A DNA stretch of 64,000 nucleotides from Heterobasidion occidentale (Eukaryota; Basidiomycota; Agaricomycetes; Russulales; Bondarzewiaceae), in contig JBCAQO010000030.1 in NCBI GenBank assembly GCA_039111635.1, forward strand, positions 1 to 64,000, in the 5' to 3' direction. Each line of letters opens with the position of its first letter. Position 1 is the stretch's first letter. This document shows, piece by piece, positions 32,191-42,945 of this stretch. The position numbers and the translations under genes were made by a program. Below the pieces are notes generated by a model. The model ran no database searches. It saw only the letters and a list, made by a program, of their open reading frames with translations, and was not told where the DNA came from.

Positions 32191-32812
32191 TGTTACGAAC
32201 TGCTCGTTCAGTAACCCAAGAGTAACAGGTTTTTCCCTAGGTCGCACGATGGACTGAGTGGTGGACGGAGTCTCGACCGTATCAGACGTTGATACAGGAG
32301 GGAATAATGATTGGCTCTAAGTTACACAGTATGAAGACTTGTGTAAGAACGAAGAGCTTCGTATTCGAAGATACGAATGAACGAAAGAGAATAGACTGAA
32401 GATCCTCAGCCTATTCTATGGGCCTTATATACCGTATAGGGTATAGGGTAAGAGTCCGTGTGCTTCTCCAGGTTTCCATCCTAGGAGAGCTGTGGCCGCC
32501 GTCTCTCTCATCGGCGCCTACTCTTTGTACTTCTCCAGTCGCACTGATCCATCATGGTGCGACGAGGTGCTTACCCATAAGCCCTAAGCCCATGGCATGT
32601 GAATGCCTCCCTTATCACTGTGTGAACTTCGTAAGCCTCATGTCCCTCTCATATAGCCTCTACCGATGTCTTGAAGAACCATCGGTCTTGTCGGCTCCTA
32701 AGGACATGCCGAATACCTTGATGTACGCTCCGTAATGGAGCCGCCTAGCATGTGATGCTTGATCCATCGGTTAGACCGGCCGCGAAGGGCCCCGATCGGT
32801 CAAGTCATAACA
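32191..32812 (-). repeat. 5' LTR of the chromovirus (right end)
   Basis: 622 bp. Predicted U3 is 32812-32398, and R plus U5 is 32397-32191, set by the TATA box at 32431-32425 and the primer-complementary start at 32397. The R-U5 part contains no ATG on the sense strand. Confidence 0.95.
32397..32431 (-). promoter_or_regulatory. LTR core promoter: TATA box and predicted transcription start
   Basis: On the sense strand TATATAA occupies 32431-32425, and the segment complementary to the primer site starts 34 bases downstream at 32397, the normal distance for a TATA-directed start. The identical arrangement is present in the left LTR. Confidence 0.75.
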
Positions 32813-32817
32813 CTCAT
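32813..32817. repeat. Target site duplication, right copy (CTCAT)
   Basis: Second copy of the 5-bp duplication; see 22071-22075. The Helitron frame resumes directly after it with the codons for TYQDF. Confidence 0.95.
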
Positions 32818-34887
32818 ACCTACCAGGACTTTCCTCTTCACTATGTCTGGAACCAGTCAAAGAAAATATGGACTCCACGTCAGCAGGGTTCTACTATTGG
32901 CAGAATGTTATTTGTCCATCCCTCTGCAGGCGAACGCTTTTACCTCAGAACATTGCTCACCATTGTTAAAGGTGCCAAGGACTGGAAAGACATTCGCACT
33001 TATGAAGGCATTGAATATCCTACCTATCGTGATGCCTGTTTTGCACGTGCCTTTGGAAGATGATGGAGAGTGGGATATGGCCTTGGCTGAAGCAGCAGAT
33101 ATGCAGACTGGAACTCAACTTAGATCCCTCTTTGCCACCATCCTTCGCTTCTGCATTCCTTCACAACCTCTTATTCTTTGGAATCGCTACAAGGACAAAA
33201 TCTGTGATGATCTGCATGTGCGTCTTACTGTCATGGGCTTTCCTGATCCTACTCAAGAGGATGTCTTTGATTATGGCCTCTATCTGCTGGACAAAGTCCT
33301 TATTGGAATGGGAAAGCGCCTCATTGACTATCCTCCTATGCCTTTGCCTCTGCAAGATTGGAACCAAGCTGCAAATGTGCTTCTTCAGGATGAGCTCAAC
33401 CATGATTATGTGGCTCTTTGGGAACAGGTCAGTTACCATGCATCCTTCAAAGTTGACCTTGAGCTGACCTTGCATTTCAGGTGGAGACTAATCTATTGAC
33501 CTTCAATGCTGAGCAGAGGAATGCCTATGATGCTGTCATGCAGTCAGTCCAGTCCAACCAAGGCCAAGTCTTCTTTCTGCACAGTGCTGGAGGTGGTGGA
33601 AAGACCTATGTTTGCAACACCATTGCTGCCTCTGTCCGCTCCCAAGGCAAGGCTGCTCTTTGTGTTGCTTCTTCTGGCATTGCCTCCTTGCTTCTGGATG
33701 GTGGTCGCACTGCTCACTCTCGCTTCAAAATCCCCATTGAGGGTCTCAATGAGCGCTCCTCTTGCTCTTGGGAGAAAAACTCTGACTTTGATGGTCTTAT
33801 TCATCAGACTGGGGTGGTCATTTGGGATGAGGCACCAATGCAGCATCGCTATGGAATTGAAGCTGTTGATCGCACTCTTCAGGATCTTATGGGCAACCCT
33901 GCTCCTTTTGGTGGTGTTACTGTGCTGTTTGTTGGAGACTTTCGTCAGACCTTGCCTGTGGTTCCCAAAGGAAGCAGAGAGCAGATTGTGGCTGCATCTT
34001 GCGTAAGTCCTCACTCTGGAATCACATCCAACTTCTTACTCTCAAACAGAACATGCGTCTAGACCAGACTCCTGAAAGCAATGCCTTTGCTCAATGGCTC
34101 CTCAATGTTGGTTCTGGCCATAACCTTGGTGAAGACAAGTCTATTGAACTTCCTCCCAACATGCGTCTTAATAACAATACTAAGGAATCCTTGGTTGACT
34201 TTATCTATCCTGACATCTCTGATCAGCACCCCAAACCAGACCACTTCTTCCTTGACCATATGATTCTTTCTGGGCGCAATGACACTGTTGCTGAGATCAA
34301 CAAGGAGATTCTGGCCAAGTTTCCTGGAGAAGACAAGCTCCTGACCAGCATTGACTCTGTCAAGGACATAGAGGGTTATCCTATAGAGTTTTTAAACTCT
34401 ATTAATATCTCTGGCCTTCCTCTTGCTCACCTCCATGTTAAAAGAGGTTGTCCTCTCATTCTTTTGCGCAACATTGATCCCTCTCATGGCCTATGCAATG
34501 GCACTCGACTCATCTTACTTGAGGCAAGGACACGTGTCTTAAAATGCCGCATCTTGGGTGGAGCACATGCTGGAAGAATTGTGTTTATCCCTAGATTAAC
34601 CCTGGAGCCATCTGGAGAAGCCTGCCCTATTCCTTTGAAGCGCAGACAATTCCCTGTCCATGTTGCCTTTGCTATGACCATCAACAAGTCACAAGGACAG
34701 TCTGTTAAGTTTGTTGGATTAGATTTGGAGCGGCCTGTATTTTCCCATGGCCAACTTTATGTTGCACTGTCACGCTGCAACATCAGGGGATAGAATCAAG
34801 GTGTTATTCCCACCAGACTCACAAGGGACCAAAACCACCAATATAGTGTACCCTGAGGTATTGCAAGGCATTTTGGATAATCAATAG
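32818..34887 (+). pseudogene. Helitron RepHel gene, PIF1-like helicase part
   Basis: Continuation of the Rep gene after the retrotransposon. It keeps a GT-AG intron at 33428-33480 and the SF1B helicase motifs: Walker [11 protein letters not shown] (about 33583), Walker B VIWDEAPM (about 33820), [14 protein letters not shown] (about 33934), GCPLILLRNIDPSHGLCNG (about 34450) and the C-terminal AMTINKSQGQSVKF..HGQLYVALSRC (about 34673-34780). Frameshifts of one base (or two) occur near 33050, near 34000 and near 34786; the last exposes a TAG before the conserved end DRIKVLFPP ... YPEVL. The motifs are intact, so decay is recent. The final stop in the restored register is at 34885-34887. Confidence 0.85.
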
Positions 34888-35169
34888 TATGTCTTGGATC
34901 ATAATTATTGTGACATGGCTAACAATTATAATAGGACTTGAACAAGGACTGTAGTATAAAACTTATATAGAAACTTCTTACACTTTGACTCTCAATCCCC
35001 ACTCTAACTTTTTATATATATGCTTGAAATAAAACTGCTACTCTAACTTGGCTGCTTAACTAAAACCCAACCATAAACTAAGCACTATAACACAAACATA
35101 GATTAAGCACTGTCACACAACCTCAGACTAAGCACTGCAACAAAAACTCGGATTAAGCATGGTTGCATC
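34888..35169 (+). repeat. Helitron 3' flank with a 25-27 bp tandem repeat
   Basis: AT-rich, non-coding. From about 35078 to 35161 a unit of 25-27 bp built on ctaagcact..acacaaac is repeated about 3.5 times, leading directly into the hairpin at 35170. Confidence 0.6.
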
Positions 35170-35196
35170 GTCGCAACGCGACGGGTGAGAAGCTAG
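35170..35196 (+). other. Helitron 3' terminus: hairpin plus CTAG
   Basis: GTCGC-AAC-GCGAC hairpin (35170-35182), a 10-nt spacer and CTAG (35193-35196), followed by T. This is the diagnostic 3' end of a Helitron and lies about 300 bp after the RepHel stop. Confidence 0.7.
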
Positions 35197-35260
35197 TCTT
35201 AATAAAGAGAGCGAGAGATGGGTTCCGGTGGCAACTAGCCGTCGGCTAATCCCACGCGAC

Positions 35261-35305
35261 AAACCACGCGAGACCACTGTCCCATAGGCTTCGGGAAGCG
35301 AAACG
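35261..35305 (+). repeat. 45-bp repeat, right copy
   Basis: Partner of 17816-17860, with one mismatch in 45 bp and the same orientation. It lies 65 bp beyond the proposed Helitron end. Confidence 0.7.
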
Positions 35306-35519
35306 AAGTATATTGGAGCTTTAAGCAAAGATCGGGCCGAAAAACTGGCCACTGTGGCGAAACCTTATGTGACCTCATGGGACCTCACTGGGGAACATTA
35401 CAGGACTTCACAGAGGAGCCTCACTGGACCTTATGTACCGGCACCATTATGGAACTTTATGGGGAATTGTAGAAGATCGCGGGCATTAAAGATCATGGGC
35501 ATTGGACAGTGGACTAGAA

Positions 35520-35860
35520 ACTACAACAAAAACTCTGGTTTTGCATTGTTGCACCATCGCAAGTTCACAACACAACAGGTGGGATCCTATGTATGGGCAC
35601 CATCTGGCACCATAATGGAACTTGATGGGTAATTATGGGACTTCACGGGCATTGAACTTCACGGGAACTAGATGTTGGACTAAAAACTGCAACAAAAACT
35701 CAGATGAAGCATTGTTGCACCGTTGCAACGCAACAGGTGGGAGCCTAGTCTAAAAAGAATGGGAGGGCAGTATCTCGCGTGGCAACATGTGAAACCCATG
35801 TGAACCCGAGTGCAAAGCGCAAGGGGCCAACCCTGACAAACTGCGGCGATAGCCGCAGTG
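35520..35860 (+). repeat. Further Helitron-terminus-like copies
   Basis: The 80-bp block that ends the Helitron recurs twice. A degenerate copy lies near 35520-35590. A good copy lies near 35683-35748, with hairpin GTTGC-AAC-GCAAC at 35722-35734 and CTAG at 35745-35748. After it comes a perfect 7-bp-stem hairpin, CTGCGGC-GATA-GCCGCAG, at 35841-35858. The arrangement suggests stacked or tandem Helitron ends. Confidence 0.6.
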
Positions 35861-37323
35861 AGCGCGAAGCGTGAGGCCAAAACAATTACTTTGTTGGCCA
35901 AATTTTAAACTTCTCTCTTCCCAATTTAAGCACTTTCCACACCAAAACTCCAAAAATGAGAACCTGACAAAACTTGACAAAAGCCTTGAAGCACACAAAA
36001 TATTTTGATTCCTACTATTATATCCCTAACATATACTATTGTTGTACCAGAGTTGTAAAAGAAAAAAAAGATTTCTTTGTAGCATCTTGAATTTGGCTCT
36101 CTCTCGCTCCAAATTTTTATGATGCCTGCGGAAGCTTCTTAAAATGTGTCCTGTTATTTTTTCAGATTTTTGAGCACACTCAAAGAATTATTGTGATATG
36201 GTTGAGAAGGGGTGTCCGAAAACGAGCAAAGCTTGGAAGTTGCAAATCTTGCTGATGATTGGGTCACATGTCGTCACGTTTAAACTCGAACTCCGACGGC
36301 GCGCACTGCAGAATGACCTACCATGCGGAGATTCAAAAAATGACCAAGCATCACACGGCCCGAGACTCCCTGTCACTCTGCCTGCCATCGGGCACTGTCC
36401 GTTGAAATAAATTTGGTAAAGAGCAGTGGAACCCTCAAAAACAGAAAAAATAACCTGAATGCTTTCAGTGATACCTCTTCATATTCAATTTTTTTTAGTT
36501 TTGTAATTGAGCTCTAGGATCTAAGAGATCTTGAGCATCTCTCAGATACTTCTGCCCTAAAAACCATTATTCATTGCCTCCTCACTGCTGCACCCAATTT
36601 CTGTTTTCAAAAGAACTCTGATACTTGAGGAGTGCTTGAATAAACAACCATGAATTTTTTAAGAGGTGCCATCAAAAGTTGCTGCGAGAAGCTCAATTTT
36701 GAACCTCTCATACCATTTGCAACTCCGGTGCAACAATAGTACCTGCTAAATCCACACATCCTGCATATCTGTCTTTTAAGGTCATGGAGAATTCTAAGAA
36801 CATTACTTGAGTTGGATCATAATATCCAATAGCCTACAATGGAAGTGCAGCAAAAATGGCAGGAGCACAGGCAAGGGGAGCACAGGTGACAGGAGCACAA
36901 GCAACAAGAGCACAAGCAACAGGAGCACAAGTGATGGGAGCACAAGCAACAACTATATAGCAAACAACAATCCACACAGACTACAGGTGGCCTACAATGT
37001 GCAGCATGCAACCAACAAAAATATCTCAAGCCTCATTTTTTTTTTGAACCAAACAAGAAAACTCAGATGCAACCCTAACCTCAGAAAATAGTATTCAGCA
37101 TTGTGTAAAAGTCGCGAAGCGACAGGTCGGAACTCGTTATCTCTTAGTTGGTGTCGGAGAAACTGTCGGAACAAGTTGGAGAGGAAGTCTTGTTGATCAT
37201 GTTGTATGAACCTTTCAAGTCCCCTTTTCACGATCTTGAGATTCTGAGAACGGAATAGGTCATTTATCACTGCCGCACGTCTGAGAGGACACCAACAACA
37301 ATAACACATCGTTGATCGAAAAA
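35861..37323. other. Repeat-rich non-coding DNA
   Basis: No coding frame that I can support. A minisatellite of about six units of 15 bp (consensus ggagcacaagcaaca) spans about 36863-36952. A third terminus-like hairpin, GTCGC-GAA-GCGAC, lies at 37111-37123, but without a clear CTRR behind it. Confidence 0.6.
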
Positions 37324-37416
37324 AGACCCAATCGTGATTTGAACACGAGACCCTGCGATTGTTACGCAAGTCTAAGACACTGCAATCGCATGCTCTAACC
37401 ACTGAGCTATTGAGTC
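37324..37416 (-). tRNA. tRNA-Cys (GCA) with an intron of about 20 nt
   Basis: The cloverleaf is readable on the minus strand. Acceptor GACTCAA pairs with TTGGGTC; the D stem is GCTC/GAGC; the anticodon stem TGCGA/TCGCA holds T-T-GCA-G followed by an intron at the usual position 37/38; the T stem is TCGTG/CACGA around TTCAAAT. The discriminator base is T (U73), as expected for cysteine tRNA. A run of six T including the discriminator provides the Pol III terminator. Confidence 0.9.
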
Positions 37417-37634
37417 TTGCACACCTCCAAGCAGATAACGTATATATAATCATGGACGTAGCACAACTGTGGGATGCCATAGCAAGACGATAGATGTATT
37501 AGATGTAATGGCCCATAGTTCGTCGTATGCATTCCGCATGCCTTTGTGAAGAGTCGAGCTATGCTATCATCGGATCCTCATAAAATACGGCAAGGTTGGT
37601 TCAATGGTATAGACACCAGTCATACAAGAATGTG

Positions 37635-39320
37635 TCATAGGGTAATCATCACCCGGGCCCTCAACCCAATAACGCCGCCGCCTCGCCCATCCCACCCAGG
37701 AAGGGTGGCACGGCACACTGGACACCTACGAAAAATAAAAATGAAGATGAGTGGCGATACTCGACGACCAAAGTGGCACTGGCGAAAGAGTCGCGCACAC
37801 ACGCACCTCGCGCCAAGCCCGCCTACACCAGTTCTCATGACAGCAGCGTTGACCGCCGTGAACAGACATTCACCGCATAGTATATGCCCGCAGGGCGTCA
37901 GCGTTGCGTTTGTTGGCGGCGAGAAGCAGATCGGGCAGCAGTATGTATGTAGCGGCTCGGGTTCCGGCGCTTGAGGCGGTGGGGAGATAGGAAGGGAATG
38001 GGTCGGTAGTATGGCTGGAGGATCGGAAGCGGAATGCATGGAAGGCGGAGGTAACGACTTAGAAGCATGGGATGACGGAGAGGTACTGGTTAATACCGAT
38101 GTGGATGCGACGGCGGGAACGTCGTCGATGACGACTGAACTCGTTGAGGCCTGAGTGGGGACTTCACGGGTGGATGGCGGTTGGATAGTAGTTAACAGAG
38201 ATGCAGGATTAGAGATTGACAGTGCTTGGGCAGAACTCGATGTAGATGCAGTTCTCGTCTCCTCACTTTGGCTGTCATATGCAGTCAGGTTGGACGTAGA
38301 GTATCTGGAGAAGATAGCATCAAACGAAGACGTGTCTAACAGAGTTCTCGAAGACGATGGTGGGAGAGGATGACCATCCGAACCAGAAGGCCGCGAATTA
38401 AATGGTGGTTGCGCAAAGCCTGTGTCGTCGGAGTACGGCGATAGCGGAGACATAGAGCCAAAGTGGACCATCTCAGAGTATCGGCTAGCGCCCTAATCAA
38501 AAGGGTTACCAATCAGTCTAATCTGAAGAGGTGAGATAATTCATGGATGACAAGTACGAAACATTCATCCAATCTACTTTGGGAGGTGTGGGTGCATGAA
38601 CGTAAATATAACACTCACAGCATCGGTATTTGACGGTGCCCGAGATCCACTCCCCTCCGCCTGTGAGGGGAGTGCATTCCAATCCAAAGGATTTTGAAAG
38701 TTCATGAAACTGTTGTCGCTTCGGGGAGAATCCATCCAGCCGGGTGTATCTGCCTCCAAATGACTTGTATCTACCTCCACAGCTTCGAGCTTCGCCCTCT
38801 TGCTAGGTCCTCCTTCTCCATCATGGTCCAACTGCTCCTGCTTTCTCTTCCCAGACGCTTGAGAACTGATACCCTCGCCTGCTCCGGCTGCAGAGCCACC
38901 GGTATCGTCGGAGACAACAGCAACGGAAGGTCCGGCCTCCACGGATGATCCAAGCGCATCATACATAGTTGTGAGTCGTGGATGCAATGCACTGGAGTGT
39001 CGCTTTGGCTCCAGGGTGATATCATAGGTACTCGCGTCTACACTATCGCCGGCGCTTTCGGTCCGCAAGCCCGCAACGCTACTTCCGCGAGAGCCGGAAG
39101 CGCTGCCCTGCTTCGAGCGTGAGGCACTGCCAACTCTTGACGCAGAAGTACTCCCTGAGTAGGATGAAATAGAGCCAGAAGCTCGAGAGCGTGCTCGGCC
39201 AGTGTTTCGCGCTGCAGCAATACGAGGCTGTAGGGTACGCGTCGTCATCGGTGCAGGGAGAGGCGGGGAGGCTGTCAGATCCAGCTGCGTTCCAGCATCA
39301 GTACTATCCGATATTTCCAT
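37635..39320 (-). CDS. RING-finger (C3HC4) protein, probable E3 ubiquitin ligase
   Basis: Three exons: 39320-38619, 38492-37807 and 37725-37635, with introns 38493-38618 and 37726-37806 (GTGAGT and GTGCGT donors), predicted 492 aa. Most of the protein is Ser/Pro/Thr-rich and likely disordered, with a basic patch (SGKRKQEQ..GPSKRAKLE) that could be a nuclear localisation signal. The C-terminal C3HC4 RING starts YCCPICFSPPTNATLTPCGH, continues ILCGECLF, and ends across the last intron with CPVCRATLPGW; all eight zinc ligands are present. The layout (long disordered N-terminus, terminal RING) resembles SLX8-like SUMO-targeted ligases, but this is only a suggestion. An alternative 3-end without the last splice would destroy the RING. 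Confidence 0.8.
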
Positions 39321-39599
39321 GATACAGAGTTGGTGTCGGGTTAGCTACGGCCTGTGTGAAGGAACAGGGATCAGTGCAGTAAAATTGAAGACGACCACGG
39401 TCGCCAGTGAGAAACGTGACTCTCGAGCACAGTGCCGCGGAGTTTACCCACGTGCTTTGTTTTGCCACAAGTTTGAAGGCGATGTGGCTGAAATGTGGTC
39501 AATCCTTTGTTTATTGTTGAGTTTGAATACAAAGCCCTCCACAAGGCTTCTTCACATCTCTCACCTCGACCACTTCCTCCTAAATCACGGATAAACATC

Positions 39600-42091
39600 A
39601 TGCGTTCCTCGCAAACACAGAACGCGAGTTCATCTTCCAAAACGGCGGACATGCCGCGAACGCCGCCATACTCTCAAGCAAGACCCAACATTGTTTACGA
39701 TGAGCTTTTCTTGACAACCTGCAACACCTTCCTCGGACCCATGTCGCTCGTGTCTTTCTTCAATCGATATCTCCCCCACGATCCTACCAGCGGACCTCAG
39801 CCGCAGTCAAGAAGCATTCGGGATCGTCGGATGCGCAGTGGCAAGAACGTTTTCCACCCTGTCTTTGTGAGCAGCATGAGTCTGGTGTGTGTGTCCCTTT
39901 TGATTTTTTATATATAGATAAGGGCGTTGCAAGCGACCAGGCTTTGTCCCGGCTTCGGTTTCGAGTACCCGTTCCTCGGCGGAGTGGATCATGAACCCAA
40001 CACCCTCAGACCCATCATCTCCGCCTTCAAGCAGGCATGCCACAGCAGTGCCACAGCGGATAAACGCCCCGCAGAGTTCTTGATGATGTGCCTACCGTTA
40101 GAGGAGGACCCCTTCACCGGTTCTCAGTCGAGTCCAGAGGTGACCCCCTCTGAAAAGTACTTCGAAGGCACGACGGACGCCACTCAAATGATTATATGCA
40201 ATCTCGTCACGGATGTGTACCGAGAGATGCTGTCTCAGCGACGCTGCTTTATGTTCACGGCGCTCTTCCTCCAGGACCATGTCCGCTTCATTCGGTGGGA
40301 CTGGGCAGGTGCGGTGGTCACTCAGAGGTTTAGTTGGAGAGACGACCCCGCGCCATTGGAGATGTTCCTGTGGAGGGTCAGTCACTTGTCAGATGCGGGC
40401 CGCGGACACGACACCTCGATCTCCAAACCTACCGCAGAGGAAGTTGCGACTGCGAAGAAGAGATTGGACGAGAGGGCGAGGGAATTGGCTAAGATTCGGG
40501 GCGACGCGTCTGTGGCAACACGCTACTCCACGGATGACACCTTTCGCAAATTCCGCGTTGTGGACAATGTCGACCGCGTCGAGCGGTACTTTGTGGCATC
40601 CGAGCCTATATATCAAAGCATTCCAGAGATGGGCCGCGGCGGGACCGGATACGAGGCGCTTGACCTCCAGACAGACAAGCTGGTATACATGAAGGATACC
40701 TGGCGATGGGTCGAGCCTGACCTCTGCGATGAGGGATCGACCTACCGCCGCCTGCACGAATTGAACGTCCCACGGATCGCCCCGCTGGTGTGCGCTGGGC
40801 AAATAGACGACCAAAAGACACTTACACACGCGGTCATAAACAGGCCGTGGTGCTGCAAGGGCGCAGAACCAAAGGCCCAGGAACACTACCGGCTCGTGCT
40901 CGGTGCGTTGGGACGGCCGTTACGTGAATTCAGGTCCACGAAGGAGTTGTGCACCGTGATCTTCGAAGGCATGGAAGGTGTGTCTATGAGTTCCACTCTT
41001 CCCATATTGGTGGCTTACCATCTCCCTGTCCCAGCTCACCAGGCGGCGTTCACCCGAGCAAGGATCTTGCATTCTGACATAAGTGACGGAAATATCTTGA
41101 TCACTGATGACGGTCACGCATTTTTGATAGACTGGGAGATGGCCCAGAAGGTGAACGGCGATGGTAAAGGCGATTATGAAGGAAGATCGGTACGCACACG
41201 TCCAGTTCCTGCATGCCCTGGCTTTACACTCATGTGACCTACCACCAGGGGACATGGGTGTTCATGTCCTCCGCCTTGTGCACTAAGATCAAGCGGCAGG
41301 AGTTCCGGGACGACCTAGAGTCCTTCTTCTACCTACTGTTGTTCAACAGCATCCGGTACCAGGTCCGCGCGCCTCCAGACCTCGCGGCTCTCCTCGAAAC
41401 CTCTGGGAACTTCTTCCAGAGCGCCCATTATGAAGGAGACGAGCTGTGTGGTGGCTCGGAAAAGGCCAAATATCTCAGGGCGTCCGCCGACGTCCCGTTC
41501 TTCCCCAGACATGAACTCGAAAAGATGCTCAGTGCGCCGCACGCGAGTTTGATCGAGGAGGTCAGGCTGCTGTTCCGCCCGGCGTACCTCGTCGGACCCG
41601 ACCTGGAAGAAGCCACATCGGAAGCCAAGCGTAAGCTCAACCTGCCGTGGGGCCGGGACGCCCTGCTCGATCATCTCGAGTCGTCAAAAGCGATGGCAGA
41701 GGTGTTCCGGCGGCACTTGGTGATGCCCGGCTGGAGAGAGGGCGATAGAGGCCACGACCTGTTTCCCGACTGGGGGGTGCCGCCGATGGTGCCTGCGTGG
41801 TGCAAGTGGACGCCGCCAACATCTCTGCCAAAGCGGTCGATCGAAGGCTCGATACCAGCCTCGAACGAGACATCGACATCGACCCCTGCGCCAGCGCCTA
41901 AGCACAGAATACGCCTGGCCATATCGACGTCAGCGCCGCCGCATGCACCGTCCCGTTCGACCGACGCACCAGAGTCGCCGATCCGTGGCGTAAAGCGCAC
42001 TCGCGACGAGGCGGGGTTGGACTGTGAGGAGAAAGGGGGCGAGGATCATTTAGCCCCGTCGCCGAAACGCGCTAGACCGTCGCCCAAGTAG
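39600..42091 (+). CDS. Fungal-type protein kinase FunK1, copy 1
   Basis: FunK1-type kinase of a family expanded in Agaricomycetes. Four exons: 39600-39866, 39918-40977, 41035-41189 and 41249-42091, giving 774 aa; the phases (0, 1, 0) match copy 2 at 47-50 kb. The N-terminal half has FunK1 landmarks FIRWDWAGAVVTQRF, YSTDDTFRKF and LVYMKDTWRW (the Lys is the likely ATP-binding residue). The catalytic loop is HSDISDGNIL (H-x-D-x4-N), and the metal-binding site is LIDWEMA in place of DFG, normal for the family. The C-terminal lobe includes DDLESFFYLLLF, followed by a disordered basic tail (RGVKRTRDE, PSPKRARP) that may be nuclear. Substrates are unknown. Confidence 0.85.
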
Positions 42092-42945
42092 ACGTCTGCA
42101 ACCTCTGCTCAGTCTGCGCATGGCCTAGAGGGCGGGCGCTGACCGGGCCCATCGCGGAACGCGGCACCATTGGATCATGCACCACGGTGGCACGCGCAGC
42201 CATCCTAGGACGCACATACGCGAAATCGAAGGACACGCGCATCTGGTCACGGCGATTCCGCGCTATGGACGTGCCAGGCTCCGCTCTTGGACAGCAGAAA
42301 ATCGCGATTCGTTGAGCTACTTATCGAGCTGCGACTTCCTCGCTTTATAAGGCGGACTTTGAAGGCTGGACAGGACTAGCAGGCACGGCGGTCTCGGCAG
42401 GTGTTCTAGCCTTGCTAGGTACGATGGCATTGGTGGTGAGGCGTGACACCATTCGAGTTGCGTATGTATATTCAATCTAGGGAAGGGACTATAAGTGGGG
42501 AGGGGAGTATGTATGTAATAATCGTTTATCGTAGCCTTGTACAGCACAACACGTGAACTTGCAATGACCTTGGACTATAATCGTTTAATAACGCACCTAG
42601 AAGTACACATACCAAGGGAAAGCTAGATCAACCTATTATGCCCTCACCGAAGCATCAATTGCGTCGATATCGTGTGCTTATAAGGTGCTGAGAAGCAATA
42701 GCAGGGCATCGTGTGCTCGATTTCTGCCTTTCACACAAACCTAACGAGCGACAAAGATGCATTGGCACCACGTCGTCAAGGGAGAGGCGTAAGACAGGCC
42801 TACGGCTCTACAACGACGTCAGAAGAATTTCTCAGCTGGAGTCAGCTCACTTCAGATCAAATTCAGAACGGAAGAGCAAAAAACGATACATACACGTACA
42901 CGTCAAGAACAGGACCATCTCTCCCTCGCTCCCTCGCCCTCCTGT
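42092..42945. other. Intergenic region
   Basis: Between convergent genes (FunK1 copy 1, plus; CIR_N gene, minus). Only short unconvincing frames; the frames at 42711-43135 are antisense shadows of the last exon of the minus-strand gene plus its 3' flank. Confidence 0.5.

Larger units (their letters stand above)
22076..32812 (-). mobile_element. Ty3/gypsy chromovirus LTR retrotransposon, full length and young
   Basis: Complete 10,737-bp element inserted in the Helitron, transcribed on the minus strand. Order in sense direction: 5' LTR (32812-32191), self-primer site, gag, pol with chromodomain, a third ORF, a 2.4 kb repeat-rich non-coding tract, polypurine tract, 3' LTR (22698-22076). The LTRs begin TG and end CA and differ only by one indel and one substitution over about 622 bp, so insertion was recent. 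Target duplication is CTCAT. gag and pol have no internal stops, so the copy may still be competent. The chromodomain places it in the chromovirus lineage; the priming layout resembles the Tf1/sushi group. Confidence 0.95.
18280..35196 (+). mobile_element. Helitron (RepHel type), decayed, split by an LTR retrotransposon
   Basis: Rolling-circle transposon. It encodes a Rep domain and a PIF1-type helicase in one gene, read on the plus strand at 18.6-22.1 kb and 32.8-34.9 kb; the middle is the inserted chromovirus at 22076-32812. The proposed 3' end is CTAG at 35193-35196, preceded by a 5-bp-stem hairpin (GTCGC-AAC-GCGAC, 35170-35182) 10 nt upstream, which is the canonical Helitron terminus layout. 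The 5' TC terminus is not identified; 18280 is only a rough limit set upstream of the first short exons. At least four frameshifts and the insertion mean this copy cannot encode an active transposase. Confidence 0.75.

Noticed and set aside
36863..36952. CRISPR-like array
   Set aside because: A contiguous 15-bp minisatellite without spacers, in a eukaryotic genome.
37585..37640. tRNA-like start (ggttggttcaatggtatagac)
   Set aside because: No acceptor or T-arm partner sequence can be folded downstream.
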